Shown here one piece after another: positions 39,685 through 47,682 of a stretch of DNA of 64,000 nt. Under the pieces are notes generated by a model, which had not been told where the DNA came from, searched no databases, and saw only the letters and a list, made by a program, of their open reading frames with translations. The position numbers and the translations under genes are program-made. Every line of letters begins with the position of its first letter. Within the stretch, counting starts at the first letter, position 1. The DNA is from Nitrospira sp. CG24B. Its GTDB lineage: Bacteria; Nitrospirota; Nitrospiria; Nitrospirales; Nitrospiraceae. The stretch is taken from the NCBI GenBank assembly GCA_002869845.2, contig NEWS02000001.1:26727-90726 (forward strand), in the 5' to 3' direction.

Positions 39685-41025
39685 CTAGAACCGTGTGACG
39701 CTTGAGAAACGAAAATGCGGGAGGGCCAACGCTGGAACCAACATCTTCCCGGTCTCTGAGTTCACCGCCTCCATCGGCGTCGTCCAAGCCGTGAGGTGTC
39801 GAAATGCCTGGATCGGGCTTTCATGAAATCGAAAATTTTTTACAGCTGAGACGATCTCCCCCTTCTCGATCAGAAACGTTCCATCTCGCGTCATTCCGGT
39901 CAGCATGAGGTCCTGAGGATTCACAGGACGGATATACCAAAAATTCGTTACCAGGATCGCACGGTCCATGTTCTTCATGAGATCCTGAATCGAGGCCATC
40001 GGAAGGCCCTCAACCGACAAGACCGGGGCCTCCAGTGTCGGAATGGGGTGTATGCCATCAGCCTTCGCCGTAAACCGGTCGTAGGCAAGCTGTCTGAGAA
40101 TCCCATGGTCGATCCACAGGGAGGCTGTACTCGGCAGACCATCATGGGTAAATCCTTCTCCAAGCAGGTCGGCATGATCGGGGTGATTCTTGAGCGTGAG
40201 CCGTTCGTCCACGATGGCCTGGCCCAGCTTGCCGGCGAAGGGGCTCGTTCCCTTTGTGTAAGACTTGGCGTCCAGAGACCAGAGCACCCACGCCCACAGT
40301 CCGGCCACGGCTGCCGGCTCAAGGATCACGGGATACTGCCCCGCCGGCATCTCACACACATCCCGGCCTCGCTTGGCTTTGGCAATGGCCGCCAAGGTCC
40401 GCTCTTGAACTTTCAAATGATCGATCGACCGATGTGCTGCCGCACTCCAGCCCGTCGCGTCACCAGTTTGGACCGTAAGACTAAACCTCGCGTCTCCTCG
40501 CACCTCATAGCCGAATAGCCCATTGCTCGCCGCAATCCCGACCGCGGTCCCGGATGATGCCACGACGCCGGCCGCCATGAGGTTCTCCATCCGGCAATGT
40601 CCGATGGCTTCATTCGCATACTCCAGACGTTTGACCGGTCCTGCCGCCAGAGTTTCTGGTTTCGCCGCCGCTCGCACAGGGAACAGGCACGGATCGGGAG
40701 GTGGAAGGTATTCCGGATCAACCGGTGAGACCCGAGCAATCCGTTCAGCGCGCGCCAATGCGTCCTGAATCGCGCCGGCGGTAAAATCCGTCGTGCTCGC
40801 GGTCCCCTGCTGTCCCCCGAAGGCAACCGTCACGGCCAGTGAGCCCCGTCTCGCATCGACATTCTGGATGACTTGATTGTTGGCGAATCTCGTCGTGCCG
40901 GCGTGGTGATCGCGAAGACGGACGATCGTCTGATCAGCGGATGAGCGGGTCAGGACCAGATCGCTCAGAAAGCGAAACTCCTCGCTGCTGGTCAGCTTCG
41001 GCCAGGTGCCGCTCAGTACGGTCAT
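39685..41025 (-). CDS. pmbA: TldE/PmbA metalloprotease subunit
   Basis: About 446 aa from ATG 41025, which overlaps the tldD stop by 4 bp. TldE is the non-catalytic partner that forms the cylinder of the TldD-TldE heterodimer, which degrades unfolded peptides and matures peptides such as microcins and pyrroloquinoline precursors. Family features are FANNQVIQNVDARRGSLAV, SNGLFGYEVRGDARFSL and VILEPAAVAGLWAWVLW. Near the C-terminus are TNFWYIRPVNPQDLMLTGMTRDG and FLIEKGEIVSAVKNFR. It lacks HExxxH, as expected. Order and overlap show co-translation with tldD. Confidence 0.92.
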   Translation of the reverse strand: MTVLSGTWPKLTSSEEFRFLSDLVLTRSSADQTIVRLRDHHAGTTRFANNQVIQNVDARRGSLAVTVAFGGQQGTASTTDFTAGAIQDALARAERIARVSPVDPEYLPPPDPCLFPVRAAAKPETLAAGPVKRLEYANEAIGHCRMENLMAAGVVASSGTAVGIAASNGLFGYEVRGDARFSLTVQTGDATGWSAAAHRSIDHLKVQERTLAAIAKAKRGRDVCEMPAGQYPVILEPAAVAGLWAWVLWSLDAKSYTKGTSPFAGKLGQAIVDERLTLKNHPDHADLLGEGFTHDGLPSTASLWIDHGILRQLAYDRFTAKADGIHPIPTLEAPVLSVEGLPMASIQDLMKNMDRAILVTNFWYIRPVNPQDLMLTGMTRDGTFLIEKGEIVSAVKNFRFHESPIQAFRHLTAWTTPMEAVNSETGKMLVPALALPHFRFSSVTRF

Positions 41026-42479
41026 GCGCTTCCCTCTCCTCGGATCACGTGGATCTGGCGAAACCTCGCCGGTGAGGCGGCATGAGTCATCCAACCAGAC
41101 TGGCCTGGCTGCCCCTTGCCACACGTGATGAAGCCGTATCGACGGCGAGCAGTTCGGTCGGCCACTCCATCGCAGCTGTTCCAGAATTCCGGTGTGATCC
41201 CATGATAGATCACGTCCCGCAGCATGTGGGCACGCCTGCCGTTCTCAATCAGCCAGAACGCATCACCGCCGAACTGGAAATTGTAGCGACGCTGATCGAT
41301 GCTGTAGGACCCATGGCCTTCGATGTAGATACCGTGCTTCACATCGGCAATCAGTTGCTCAACGGTCGCTGAGCCTGGCTCAAGTCCGATATTCGCGATG
41401 CGCACCATCGGAACGTGGCTCCACCCATCAGCCCGATTGGAGCCACGTGAACGAGATTCACCAATCTTCGACGCGACTTCACGGTTCGTGCAATACCCGA
41501 CGAACACCCCGTTCCGGACAATGTCCCATTGTTGACACTGAACCCCGTCATCATCATAGCCAGTCGCCGCCATTGTTTCCGGTTCGGTGTTATCGGCAAC
41601 TAAATTCACATGCCGCGAGCCATAGCGAAAGGTGCCCAGTTTGTCGGGCGTCAGGAAGCTGGTCCCTGCGTAATTAGCTTCGTAGCCAAGCGCACGGTCC
41701 AGTTCGCTCGGATGGCCGCAAGATTCATGGATCGTCAATGAAAGATGTTCCGGATCAAGCACGAGGTCATACTGGCCCGCATCGACCGCCGGGGCCTTGA
41801 CCTTTTCGATCGCCTGGGCAGCAACGCGTGTCGCTTCTCGCAGGAGATCGGCCTCTTCAATCAGTTCATAGCCTCTCCGGAGATGCGGCGTGTTGAAGCC
41901 GCGCGAAGCAAACCGACCTTCATGCAGCGCAGTCGCTGTACAGTCGCCTTGCCCCGCCAACAGATCGAATTCCACACGAGACCCTTCCGTCGACACGAAC
42001 AATTTGCGGTCTCGGCGCGCCCACAGGCTTGCGCTGCTCCGTGCGATACCGGATTGTCGATGGAGTGTTTCCATCGTATTCAGCAATAAGTCGGTTTTCT
42101 TCTCAAGCGGGATAGTGAAGGGATCGATACGATAGGGCGTGACGACGCGGTCACGATGGACTGGTTCCGGTGCCAATCGCACTTTTTCCAGGGCCACCGA
42201 TGCAGACCCTCTGGCGATCTCAATGGCCAGATTAGCCACCCGTGGGACTTCTTCCAGCGACAAGACTGAACTCGCGGCAAAACCCCAGGCTCCATGGTAG
42301 AGCACACGCACGCCGAAGCCGATATCCCGGATATCTCGAATCGACGCGATTCGTCGATCCTCACCTTCGATGTGCTCCGTGCTGCTGTCTTGAATGCGGA
42401 TGTCGCCGTACTCAGCGCCTGACGCCGTAATACGTTTCAGTGCAAGCTCGGCACATTCATCCCAGGTTGGAGAGTTCAT
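41022..42479 (-). CDS. tldD: TldD metalloprotease subunit
   Basis: About 485 aa from ATG 42479. It is the catalytic partner of TldE. The zinc motif HExxxH is present in LTIHESCGHPSELDRALGYE near residue 250. Other family landmarks are YGDIRIQDSSTEHIEGEDRR, GWGF-like GAWGFAASSVLSLEEV, and the C-terminal GIYIEGHGSYSIDQRRYNFQFGG. The complex cleaves peptides inside a chamber. No RiPP precursor was recognised beside the pair, so the natural substrate here is not known. Confidence 0.93.
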   Translation of the reverse strand: MNSPTWDECAELALKRITASGAEYGDIRIQDSSTEHIEGEDRRIASIRDIRDIGFGVRVLYHGAWGFAASSVLSLEEVPRVANLAIEIARGSASVALEKVRLAPEPVHRDRVVTPYRIDPFTIPLEKKTDLLLNTMETLHRQSGIARSSASLWARRDRKLFVSTEGSRVEFDLLAGQGDCTATALHEGRFASRGFNTPHLRRGYELIEEADLLREATRVAAQAIEKVKAPAVDAGQYDLVLDPEHLSLTIHESCGHPSELDRALGYEANYAGTSFLTPDKLGTFRYGSRHVNLVADNTEPETMAATGYDDDGVQCQQWDIVRNGVFVGYCTNREVASKIGESRSRGSNRADGWSHVPMVRIANIGLEPGSATVEQLIADVKHGIYIEGHGSYSIDQRRYNFQFGGDAFWLIENGRRAHMLRDVIYHGITPEFWNSCDGVADRTARRRYGFITCGKGQPGQSGWMTHAASPARFRQIHVIRGEGSA

Positions 42480-42664
42480 AGCGATCACTCTCAAATTGAA
42501 TGACGGGATGGGTTAGTATAACAGGTGGGAAGAAAAACGGTGAGAGCAGGTGGAGCGAACGAACTGGACTAGAACAAATCGAGAGCACCGGCAGAGAGTT
42601 TCCTATCGACAGGCAAGTCCATTGTTCTCTTCTCGTTGGAGGGTCATGCTTTATTATTGAAGCA

Positions 42665-42931
42665 CTACAACCATGACAGTATGAGGTCTACCAACGGGGG
42701 AATAAGACACACTGCGCCCAACACAAAGTGCAACCACGCAGTGACATATGCCGCAGCCTCCACGGATTTTGGACCATAACGGACCTTCACCGTGGCAGGA
42801 AAATAGAAAGCAAACATCCACTCGGGTGGATCAGTGACCCAACGCCATTTTTGTTTCAGGCCATAGATAAGTACGCCTCCATAGATGGTGCTCATCCCGA
42901 AGACAATGGCTTTAAGCAGGTTCATGTCCAT
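42665..42931 (-). CDS. Small membrane protein of unknown function
   Basis: About 88 aa from ATG 42931 (MDMNLLKAIVFGMSTIYGG); a later Met two codons on is possible. There are two hydrophobic helices: residues about 4-22, and about 60-86 (VTAWLHFVLGAVCLIPPLVDLIL). The loop between them (KWRWVTDPPEWMFAFYFP, then TVKVRYGPKSVEAAAYV) is aromatic and charged. No family recognised. It stands alone, with decayed toxin-antitoxin genes on one side and tldD on the other. Confidence 0.55.
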   Translation of the reverse strand: MDMNLLKAIVFGMSTIYGGVLIYGLKQKWRWVTDPPEWMFAFYFPATVKVRYGPKSVEAAAYVTAWLHFVLGAVCLIPPLVDLILSWL

Positions 42932-43030
42932 GATTTTAAAGTATGACGTTAACGACCAACAAGCAACGCTCGTACCTTTTCGTGCAAGAATGCACTTCCC
43001 ACGATTTTTGTCTACTATGAGGGGGCCCTC

Positions 43031-43192
43031 ATGCAACAGAACGATACGGCTGTGATCAAATAAGATGCCGGGTGGTGGATCGGCTGGATCGAAGAGGTGC
43101 TGGGTGTGAATTGTCAGGAACGTAGCCGAGAGGCTTTAGTTGAGACGCTCCGCGCACGCTACAGGGAAGCAGTGGAGCGTTCGGCTGGATAG
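43031..43192 (+). pseudogene. HicB-like antitoxin remnant with in-frame stop
   Basis: From ATG 43031 the frame reads MQQNDTAVIK, then a TAA stop, then DAGWWIGWIEEVLGVNCQE and RSREALVETLRARYREAVER before TAG. The WWIGWIEEVxGVNCQExTREELxETLR pattern is characteristic of HicB-family antitoxins. One internal nonsense codon interrupts it, and it is short of the usual DNA-binding tail. No HicA toxin is visible. This is a decayed toxin-antitoxin component. Confidence 0.7.
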
Positions 43193-43197
43193 GCTTG

Positions 43198-43495
43198 TTA
43201 TGGTTCATCCCTTCCAACCCAGCAGTCTGGCTTTCGGTGTTAATGGGCAACCGCGATGACAAGAACATGGTCCGCTTCCACGGAATACATCTTATTATGG
43301 AAACTTGTGGAGGAGACACTTCCTGACTTCACCCCGCTCTAAGGACCAGGCTTTGGGATACTCGGCAACTCGTAAGGCAGCCTTTTTCACTTCCTCCTTG
43401 AACTTGTGTCCGAGCCCTACATATTCCAGCTCATAAAAACGGACAGCATCTTCCAATTCTTGCGTCGCTATTCTGGTGAATATGACGCGCATCAT
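43198..43495 (-). pseudogene. RelE/ParE-type toxin remnant
   Basis: From ATG 43495 the protein starts MMRVIFTRIATQELEDAVRF, with FYELEYVGLGHKFKEEVKKA and the usual EVRKCLLHKFP, and then stops. In another frame the next bases read MYSVEADHVLVIAVAH, a stop in place of Gln, then HRKPDCW, which is the normal RelE/ParE end. A small indel at about 43292-43298 and a nonsense codon therefore inactivated a gene of about 95 codons. It overlaps the intact antitoxin gene upstream by 4 bp. Confidence 0.75.
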
Positions 43496-43698
43496 TTGTC
43501 CTTGAATAGGTCCTCCATCGGAACGCCTGTAAGCTTTCCGTCCCGATAAGCCTTGAGTCGCTTTTCCGCTTCTTCCGCCCATATTTCATCGAGCTTCTTA
43601 TCCGGCTCATCCAGGCTCTTTATCAGACCCTCAACCAAGGTGAACCGTTCCTCCGGTTTCAGCTTCATGGCCTCGTCTAATAAGTCTTTCGTGCTCAT
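43492..43698 (-). CDS. Addiction-module antitoxin (RelB-like component)
   Basis: 68 aa, intact. MSTKDLLDEAMKLKPEERFTLVEGLIKSLDEPD and the acidic IWAEEAEKRLKAYRDGKLTG match the short putative addiction-module antitoxin family that is paired with ParE/RelE toxins. It overlaps the start of the toxin remnant by 4 bp. Because the toxin is broken, this is an orphan antitoxin; it could still bind DNA or neutralise a related toxin elsewhere. Confidence 0.8.
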   Translation of the reverse strand: MSTKDLLDEAMKLKPEERFTLVEGLIKSLDEPDKKLDEIWAEEAEKRLKAYRDGKLTGVPMEDLFKDK

Positions 43699-43870
43699 AG
43701 TGTTTACCTCCGATTTCCATGAAGCGTACCACTGGTTAAACCGATACGCATAAGAGCTGGATCTGCCTCTTTCTTCTCATGCAATACGCCAGAACTGTTG
43801 GTAAGCAATATGCCCTACCCGTGCCATTCAAGGAGTTGAGACTGCGTACGGGCCTTTATGCGGAACTGAG

Positions 43871-44635
43871 TTAGAACAGCCCCGCGATACCGGTGGCGAT
43901 CTTTTCTTGCACGATAGGAGTCGCTTCTGGAATGTCGAGACTTTTTTGCCGGATGTGGCCCACCATCCGCATCTGCTGCACTTTCGGACCGGCTGCGGCT
44001 TGACCGCCGACCGGCTGGCCAAGAGGTTTACCCATCTTGCGATCGGTAATCTGCACGTCGGTGACGCACAGGTAGGTCACGCCATCTTCCTTCGGTGGTG
44101 GCTGCATGCCGGGCATCCCGCCAAAACCCGCGCCTCCGCCGCTCATGGCCATGGCCTGCCTCATCATGGCGCTCATATCCGGCATGCCTCCGCCCATGGA
44201 CATCGCGCTCATACCGGCCATGCTCATAGAGGGATCACCGCCGGTTGCAGTGACCGAGGCCATGACGGTTCCCCCACTGCTGACACCGGCTCCAAATCCG
44301 GCCTTCGCCACCTGTTCGGGCGTCACGCCCTCTGCGGCTTTATGACAGTAGACCACCTTGGCCTGAATCCAATAATTCGCTTGTTGGGGATCGGCGGAAA
44401 CTTGGTAGCCTTTGGCATTCAGCTTGGTCTGAATGTCGGTGAGGGCAATCTGTTGGTTCTCTGAAATATTTCGCAGCTGGAGATAGGCCGTGCGGTTCAT
44501 GCTGGGATCGAGAAAGACCGTGTTGCTGTTCATGAGGCCGGAGCGGATGACGTTGGAACAGCCGGTGGTCAGTGCGAGCAACAACAAGATCGTAAGAAGT
44601 AAGGGGTAAGGCGTGAGGCGATTATGCGAAGGCAT
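43871..44635 (-). CDS. TraT-like outer-membrane lipoprotein (copy 1)
   Basis: 254 aa. Lipoprotein signal LLLTILLLLALTTGC (lipobox TTGC). The family core is NTVFLDPSMNRTAYLQLRNI, LNAKGYQVSADPQQANYWIQA and TYLCVTDVQITDR, with VQEKIATGIAGLF at the end, all as in the TraT/complement-resistance family. The central region (about 105-175) is unusual: very rich in Met and Gly (for example GGTVMASVTATGGDP; then a Met/Gly/Ser run). TraT normally blocks conjugation on plasmids, but no conjugation genes occur here. It follows the second TraT-like gene by 2 bp. Confidence 0.85.
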   Translation of the reverse strand: MPSHNRLTPYPLLLTILLLLALTTGCSNVIRSGLMNSNTVFLDPSMNRTAYLQLRNISENQQIALTDIQTKLNAKGYQVSADPQQANYWIQAKVVYCHKAAEGVTPEQVAKAGFGAGVSSGGTVMASVTATGGDPSMSMAGMSAMSMGGGMPDMSAMMRQAMAMSGGGAGFGGMPGMQPPPKEDGVTYLCVTDVQITDRKMGKPLGQPVGGQAAAGPKVQQMRMVGHIRQKSLDIPEATPIVQEKIATGIAGLF

Positions 44636-44637
44636 GA

Positions 44638-45336
44638 CTAAAAATTTCCGGCTACAGCGGCGCTCAGCTTCTGTTGTAGCAATGGTGTGGCTTCTTCCTC
44701 ATTCAGCTTTTTCTGATGCACATCGGCGGCCAGTCTGGTTTGATACACGCCGGGCTCCTCGCCTGTTCCTGTCTTCATTCCGCTTGGGACTGGCACGGGA
44801 CTCTGCTCGGTAATTTGCACGTCGGCCACGCAGGCATAATTCACGTCGTCCGGCATTTTGGGAGCAGATGACGAAGAACTGAAGAGATCACCGATGCCTT
44901 GGATCGCGCTCAACCCCATCGAAGCTGCGGCACCGCCCATCGCCCCGTAGGGTCCCGCCATGCTCGCCATGCTGGTGAGACCCTGCATGGCGCCCATCGC
45001 CGAGTTGAACGCGGATCCATAGCCGCTCGCCACCATCGCTTCAACGGGCATGTCCGGCTTTGTAATATTGCAATAGACGATGTTCGCGAGCACGACGTAA
45101 TGAGCGGCGCTGGGATCTTGGATGATCTGATAGCCCTTTGCGGTTAAACGGGCGCCGAGATCGGAGAGCGACACGCCTTGGTTGTCCGATGAATTGCGCG
45201 CCTGAATAAACACGGTCTTCGCCGTCGATGGCGGCAAGAAGAACGTATTGCTCGTGATGAGATCGGAGTCTTTGATATTGCCGGCGTAGGCGGGGAACGG
45301 GAGGCAGAGAGCGATGGTCAACGCGAAATAGCGCAC
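44638..45336 (-). CDS. TraT-like exported protein (copy 2)
   Basis: 232 aa from GTG 45336 with AAAGGAGGAA. Signal peptide MRYFALTIALCLPFPAYA; no lipobox cysteine, unlike copy 1. TraT features are NTFFLPPSTAKTVFIQARN, LTAKGYQIIQDPSAAHYVVL and NYACVADVQITEQ, with LLQQKLSAAVAGNF at the end. The centre is rich in Gly/Ala/Met. The two copies are a tandem pair of old paralogues (clearly below half identical by eye) in one transcript, perhaps forming a mixed oligomer. It is probably linked with the exported gene 75 bp upstream. Confidence 0.85.
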   Translation of the reverse strand: MRYFALTIALCLPFPAYAGNIKDSDLITSNTFFLPPSTAKTVFIQARNSSDNQGVSLSDLGARLTAKGYQIIQDPSAAHYVVLANIVYCNITKPDMPVEAMVASGYGSAFNSAMGAMQGLTSMASMAGPYGAMGGAAASMGLSAIQGIGDLFSSSSSAPKMPDDVNYACVADVQITEQSPVPVPSGMKTGTGEEPGVYQTRLAADVHQKKLNEEEATPLLQQKLSAAVAGNF

Positions 45337-45411
45337 GCTCCGTTCCTCCTTTCAATTGCGGGGGATTGTACGCCAACGATAGTGGAACGGCAACTACTCA
45401 GAATTCTCCGT

Positions 45412-47481
45412 TTAAGGGCCGCCACTGCCGGTCGGTTGGGCCGTTTGGCTCGATTTCCGCCTCAGCGTCATGGTCGTGACTTCGTTGCACAGTTTGTTGC
45501 AAGTAGTCTTCATCGTCTTGGTTGCCAGCACGTCGCCTTGGTTCACGATCGTCCAGCCCTTCACGGGGAAACCAGCCAGTTGCCAATTGAACGTCATAAA
45601 CCGTGTGATATTGAACAGGCCGCTCCAGAAGGCCGTCGGCACTGGAGGCGGGGGAGGTCCTTTGCAGGGTATGACGCGCCCGATTTCATCCGTATCGCCT
45701 GGTCGAATGAACAGCCCATAATCCACCACCGCTCCGTTACGCTGTTGAGGCAAGCCCGCGGTCACATCGAACGTGGTTACTCCCTTTCCCTCGACGATCA
45801 CAATACAGGGCGCCATCAGTGACGGGACCGTCTCGTAATACAGCGGCCCCTGACCGACGTAGCCTCGCTCTCGCGTATACCGCAAGGGCACGACGGCGCG
45901 CGCATGCGATTTTCCATATTGCACCGTGCCGACGATCATGCTGTCGAACTCCAGCACCAGCGACAGCGCGGCTATTTGCCAGAGATTCTTGGACTTGATG
46001 CGGCCCGCCCTCGATGTGCCTTTGTTGACATAAAAGCCCGGCGGATCGTTCGGATCGCCCAAGTCCGATGGAGCGACAAACCGAAAGACGGCCGGCGTAC
46101 TGGGCGCAGTTCCGACGGAAGCCGGCGACGCATGACCGCCTCGATAGTCTTCGATCTCGGATAGCCGGCCCCAGGTCGGTTGAGCGCTCTTCACCGTACG
46201 GATCTCCGCTTTCACGTCGGTGGATTGGCCCGGCGCCACCTCCTCCGTTTTCGTCGGCGGAGTAAAGTGCAGTTTCACGCACTCGCTGCCGTTCTGCTGA
46301 TCGTCCGGCTTGTTCCATTTCTCTTCGGCTTCGCCATAGGCTTTCTTCGCGAGATACGCGATGATGTCTACGCCCTTTCGCGCCATCGAGAGGCAATCAC
46401 CGTCCAAGACCCCGGACATGCCAAGTGTTCCTTGTGACACCGTGCAAGTCGGAGCCGACATCTGCAGAATGCCGCCGCCCGGGTCGAGCACCGCCTTGAC
46501 CGTGGCGCGAACGGTCGTGGCTTCTGCCGCAGCATGTCTGACCAGACCTCCACCCCGTGAGGTCATTTCGCTCACGAGTGTCACATCCACCCGAATCTCT
46601 TTGAGCCTGGCCTCGTCCGTCACCTGACCCTCGGTTTGCGCGGTGACACTTTCCACCTTTCGGCTGATCGTCGTCTGACCACCCTCGGTGACCGAGCTGG
46701 AAAGGTCTACGGTGAGTTGAGCATCTCCCGACACGATCCCTTCAGCCGTCGGGCAACGCGGTACGACGGCCCTGATCTTCATCCCAAATTTCCCGCCCCC
46801 TGAGACGCTCTTGTCCTTCGCCTCGGCGTCGACGCCGAACCCATATCCGTCGTCTGATCCGACATGTTCATTGTCGACTGCCAGCGTGTCGAGCGTCATT
46901 GACACAGTCGCGGACCCCTTGTCGCTGGATTGGGTCATTGAGCCGCCGCCGGTGTGCATGGCACCCCCCATTGGTCCGTCCACCAGAGTCAGCTGAGGAT
47001 CTCGATTGGGCGCCGCATGGCCAGAAGGGAAGAAGCGCTTGAGCGTTGGAGGGTTTGGATAGGATACCGGCCGCACGATGGCTGGTGATTCATCCAATTC
47101 CAGCCATGACGCGTTCGGCAGTGTTTGTCGCCGCCGTTCCAGCTCCTTGCGCGCCTGCTGTTCGACTTGCGGGAACATGGTGCGGAGGTTCGGCAGATGG
47201 GGAGTGAGCATCCTGTCAAAAGCTGGCCGCGCGTCCGGTGATAGCCAGTCGTTCGACAGGATCTGTTCAAAGAAGAAACGGCTCCTCTTTTCTGAAATCG
47301 GTTCGGCCATGAGCGTCATCCACATCGATTGCAGACGGATGCTCTCGATCATGTGATCGTGAATATCCCGTTGTTCTTCTGCGTTCAGCGACAGCGGCTT
47401 ATCGAACTGTTTGGCGGTCTGCTGAGCTGAGGCAATGACCGGAATCAGGTTCGGCACAAAGCTCGTGAGGAGGCAGAACAC
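45412..47481 (-). CDS. Large exported beta-rich protein, family X member A
   Basis: At least 689 aa. The first usable start is GTG 47481, but the frame is open upstream and adds TGTRRVHGALSL, which would complete a signal peptide with VFCLLTSFVPNLIPVIASA. A purine-rich AAGAGG at about 47527-47532 precedes AUU/AUC codons, so a rare start codon is possible. Order: helical N-terminus (about 20-140); CP-T-AEG...GDAQLTVDLSS segment near 240; strand block FTPPTKTEEVAPGQSTDVKA near 415; TPAVFRFVAP near 470. The shared C-terminus is FWSGLFNITRFMTFNW... GDVLATKTMKTTCNKLCNE. Family unrecognised. Confidence 0.75.
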   Translation of the reverse strand: MFCLLTSFVPNLIPVIASAQQTAKQFDKPLSLNAEEQRDIHDHMIESIRLQSMWMTLMAEPISEKRSRFFFEQILSNDWLSPDARPAFDRMLTPHLPNLRTMFPQVEQQARKELERRRQTLPNASWLELDESPAIVRPVSYPNPPTLKRFFPSGHAAPNRDPQLTLVDGPMGGAMHTGGGSMTQSSDKGSATVSMTLDTLAVDNEHVGSDDGYGFGVDAEAKDKSVSGGGKFGMKIRAVVPRCPTAEGIVSGDAQLTVDLSSSVTEGGQTTISRKVESVTAQTEGQVTDEARLKEIRVDVTLVSEMTSRGGGLVRHAAAEATTVRATVKAVLDPGGGILQMSAPTCTVSQGTLGMSGVLDGDCLSMARKGVDIIAYLAKKAYGEAEEKWNKPDDQQNGSECVKLHFTPPTKTEEVAPGQSTDVKAEIRTVKSAQPTWGRLSEIEDYRGGHASPASVGTAPSTPAVFRFVAPSDLGDPNDPPGFYVNKGTSRAGRIKSKNLWQIAALSLVLEFDSMIVGTVQYGKSHARAVVPLRYTRERGYVGQGPLYYETVPSLMAPCIVIVEGKGVTTFDVTAGLPQQRNGAVVDYGLFIRPGDTDEIGRVIPCKGPPPPPVPTAFWSGLFNITRFMTFNWQLAGFPVKGWTIVNQGDVLATKTMKTTCNKLCNEVTTMTLRRKSSQTAQPTGSGGP

Positions 47482-47682
47482 CAGAGAGAGTGCGCCGTGG
47501 ACTCGTCGTGTTCCGGTGATGATAATCCTCTTGTGAGGTGGGAGATGCCGCCCAGATTGTACGAGACCAGCGGTCCCTATACAAGAAATCTCTCCTGCCT
47601 AGGTGGTTGAAGAACAGCGCCACATCCGCTAGCATGGCGGCTACCATTGCCGCTTTGGTTGTTCCAGTAGGGAGGACTATCG

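Noticed and set aside
43871-45336. TraT-like genes as evidence for an integrated conjugative element
   Set aside because: No relaxase, coupling protein, mating-pair gene, integrase or attachment site is visible within the window, and the two genes look chromosomal.
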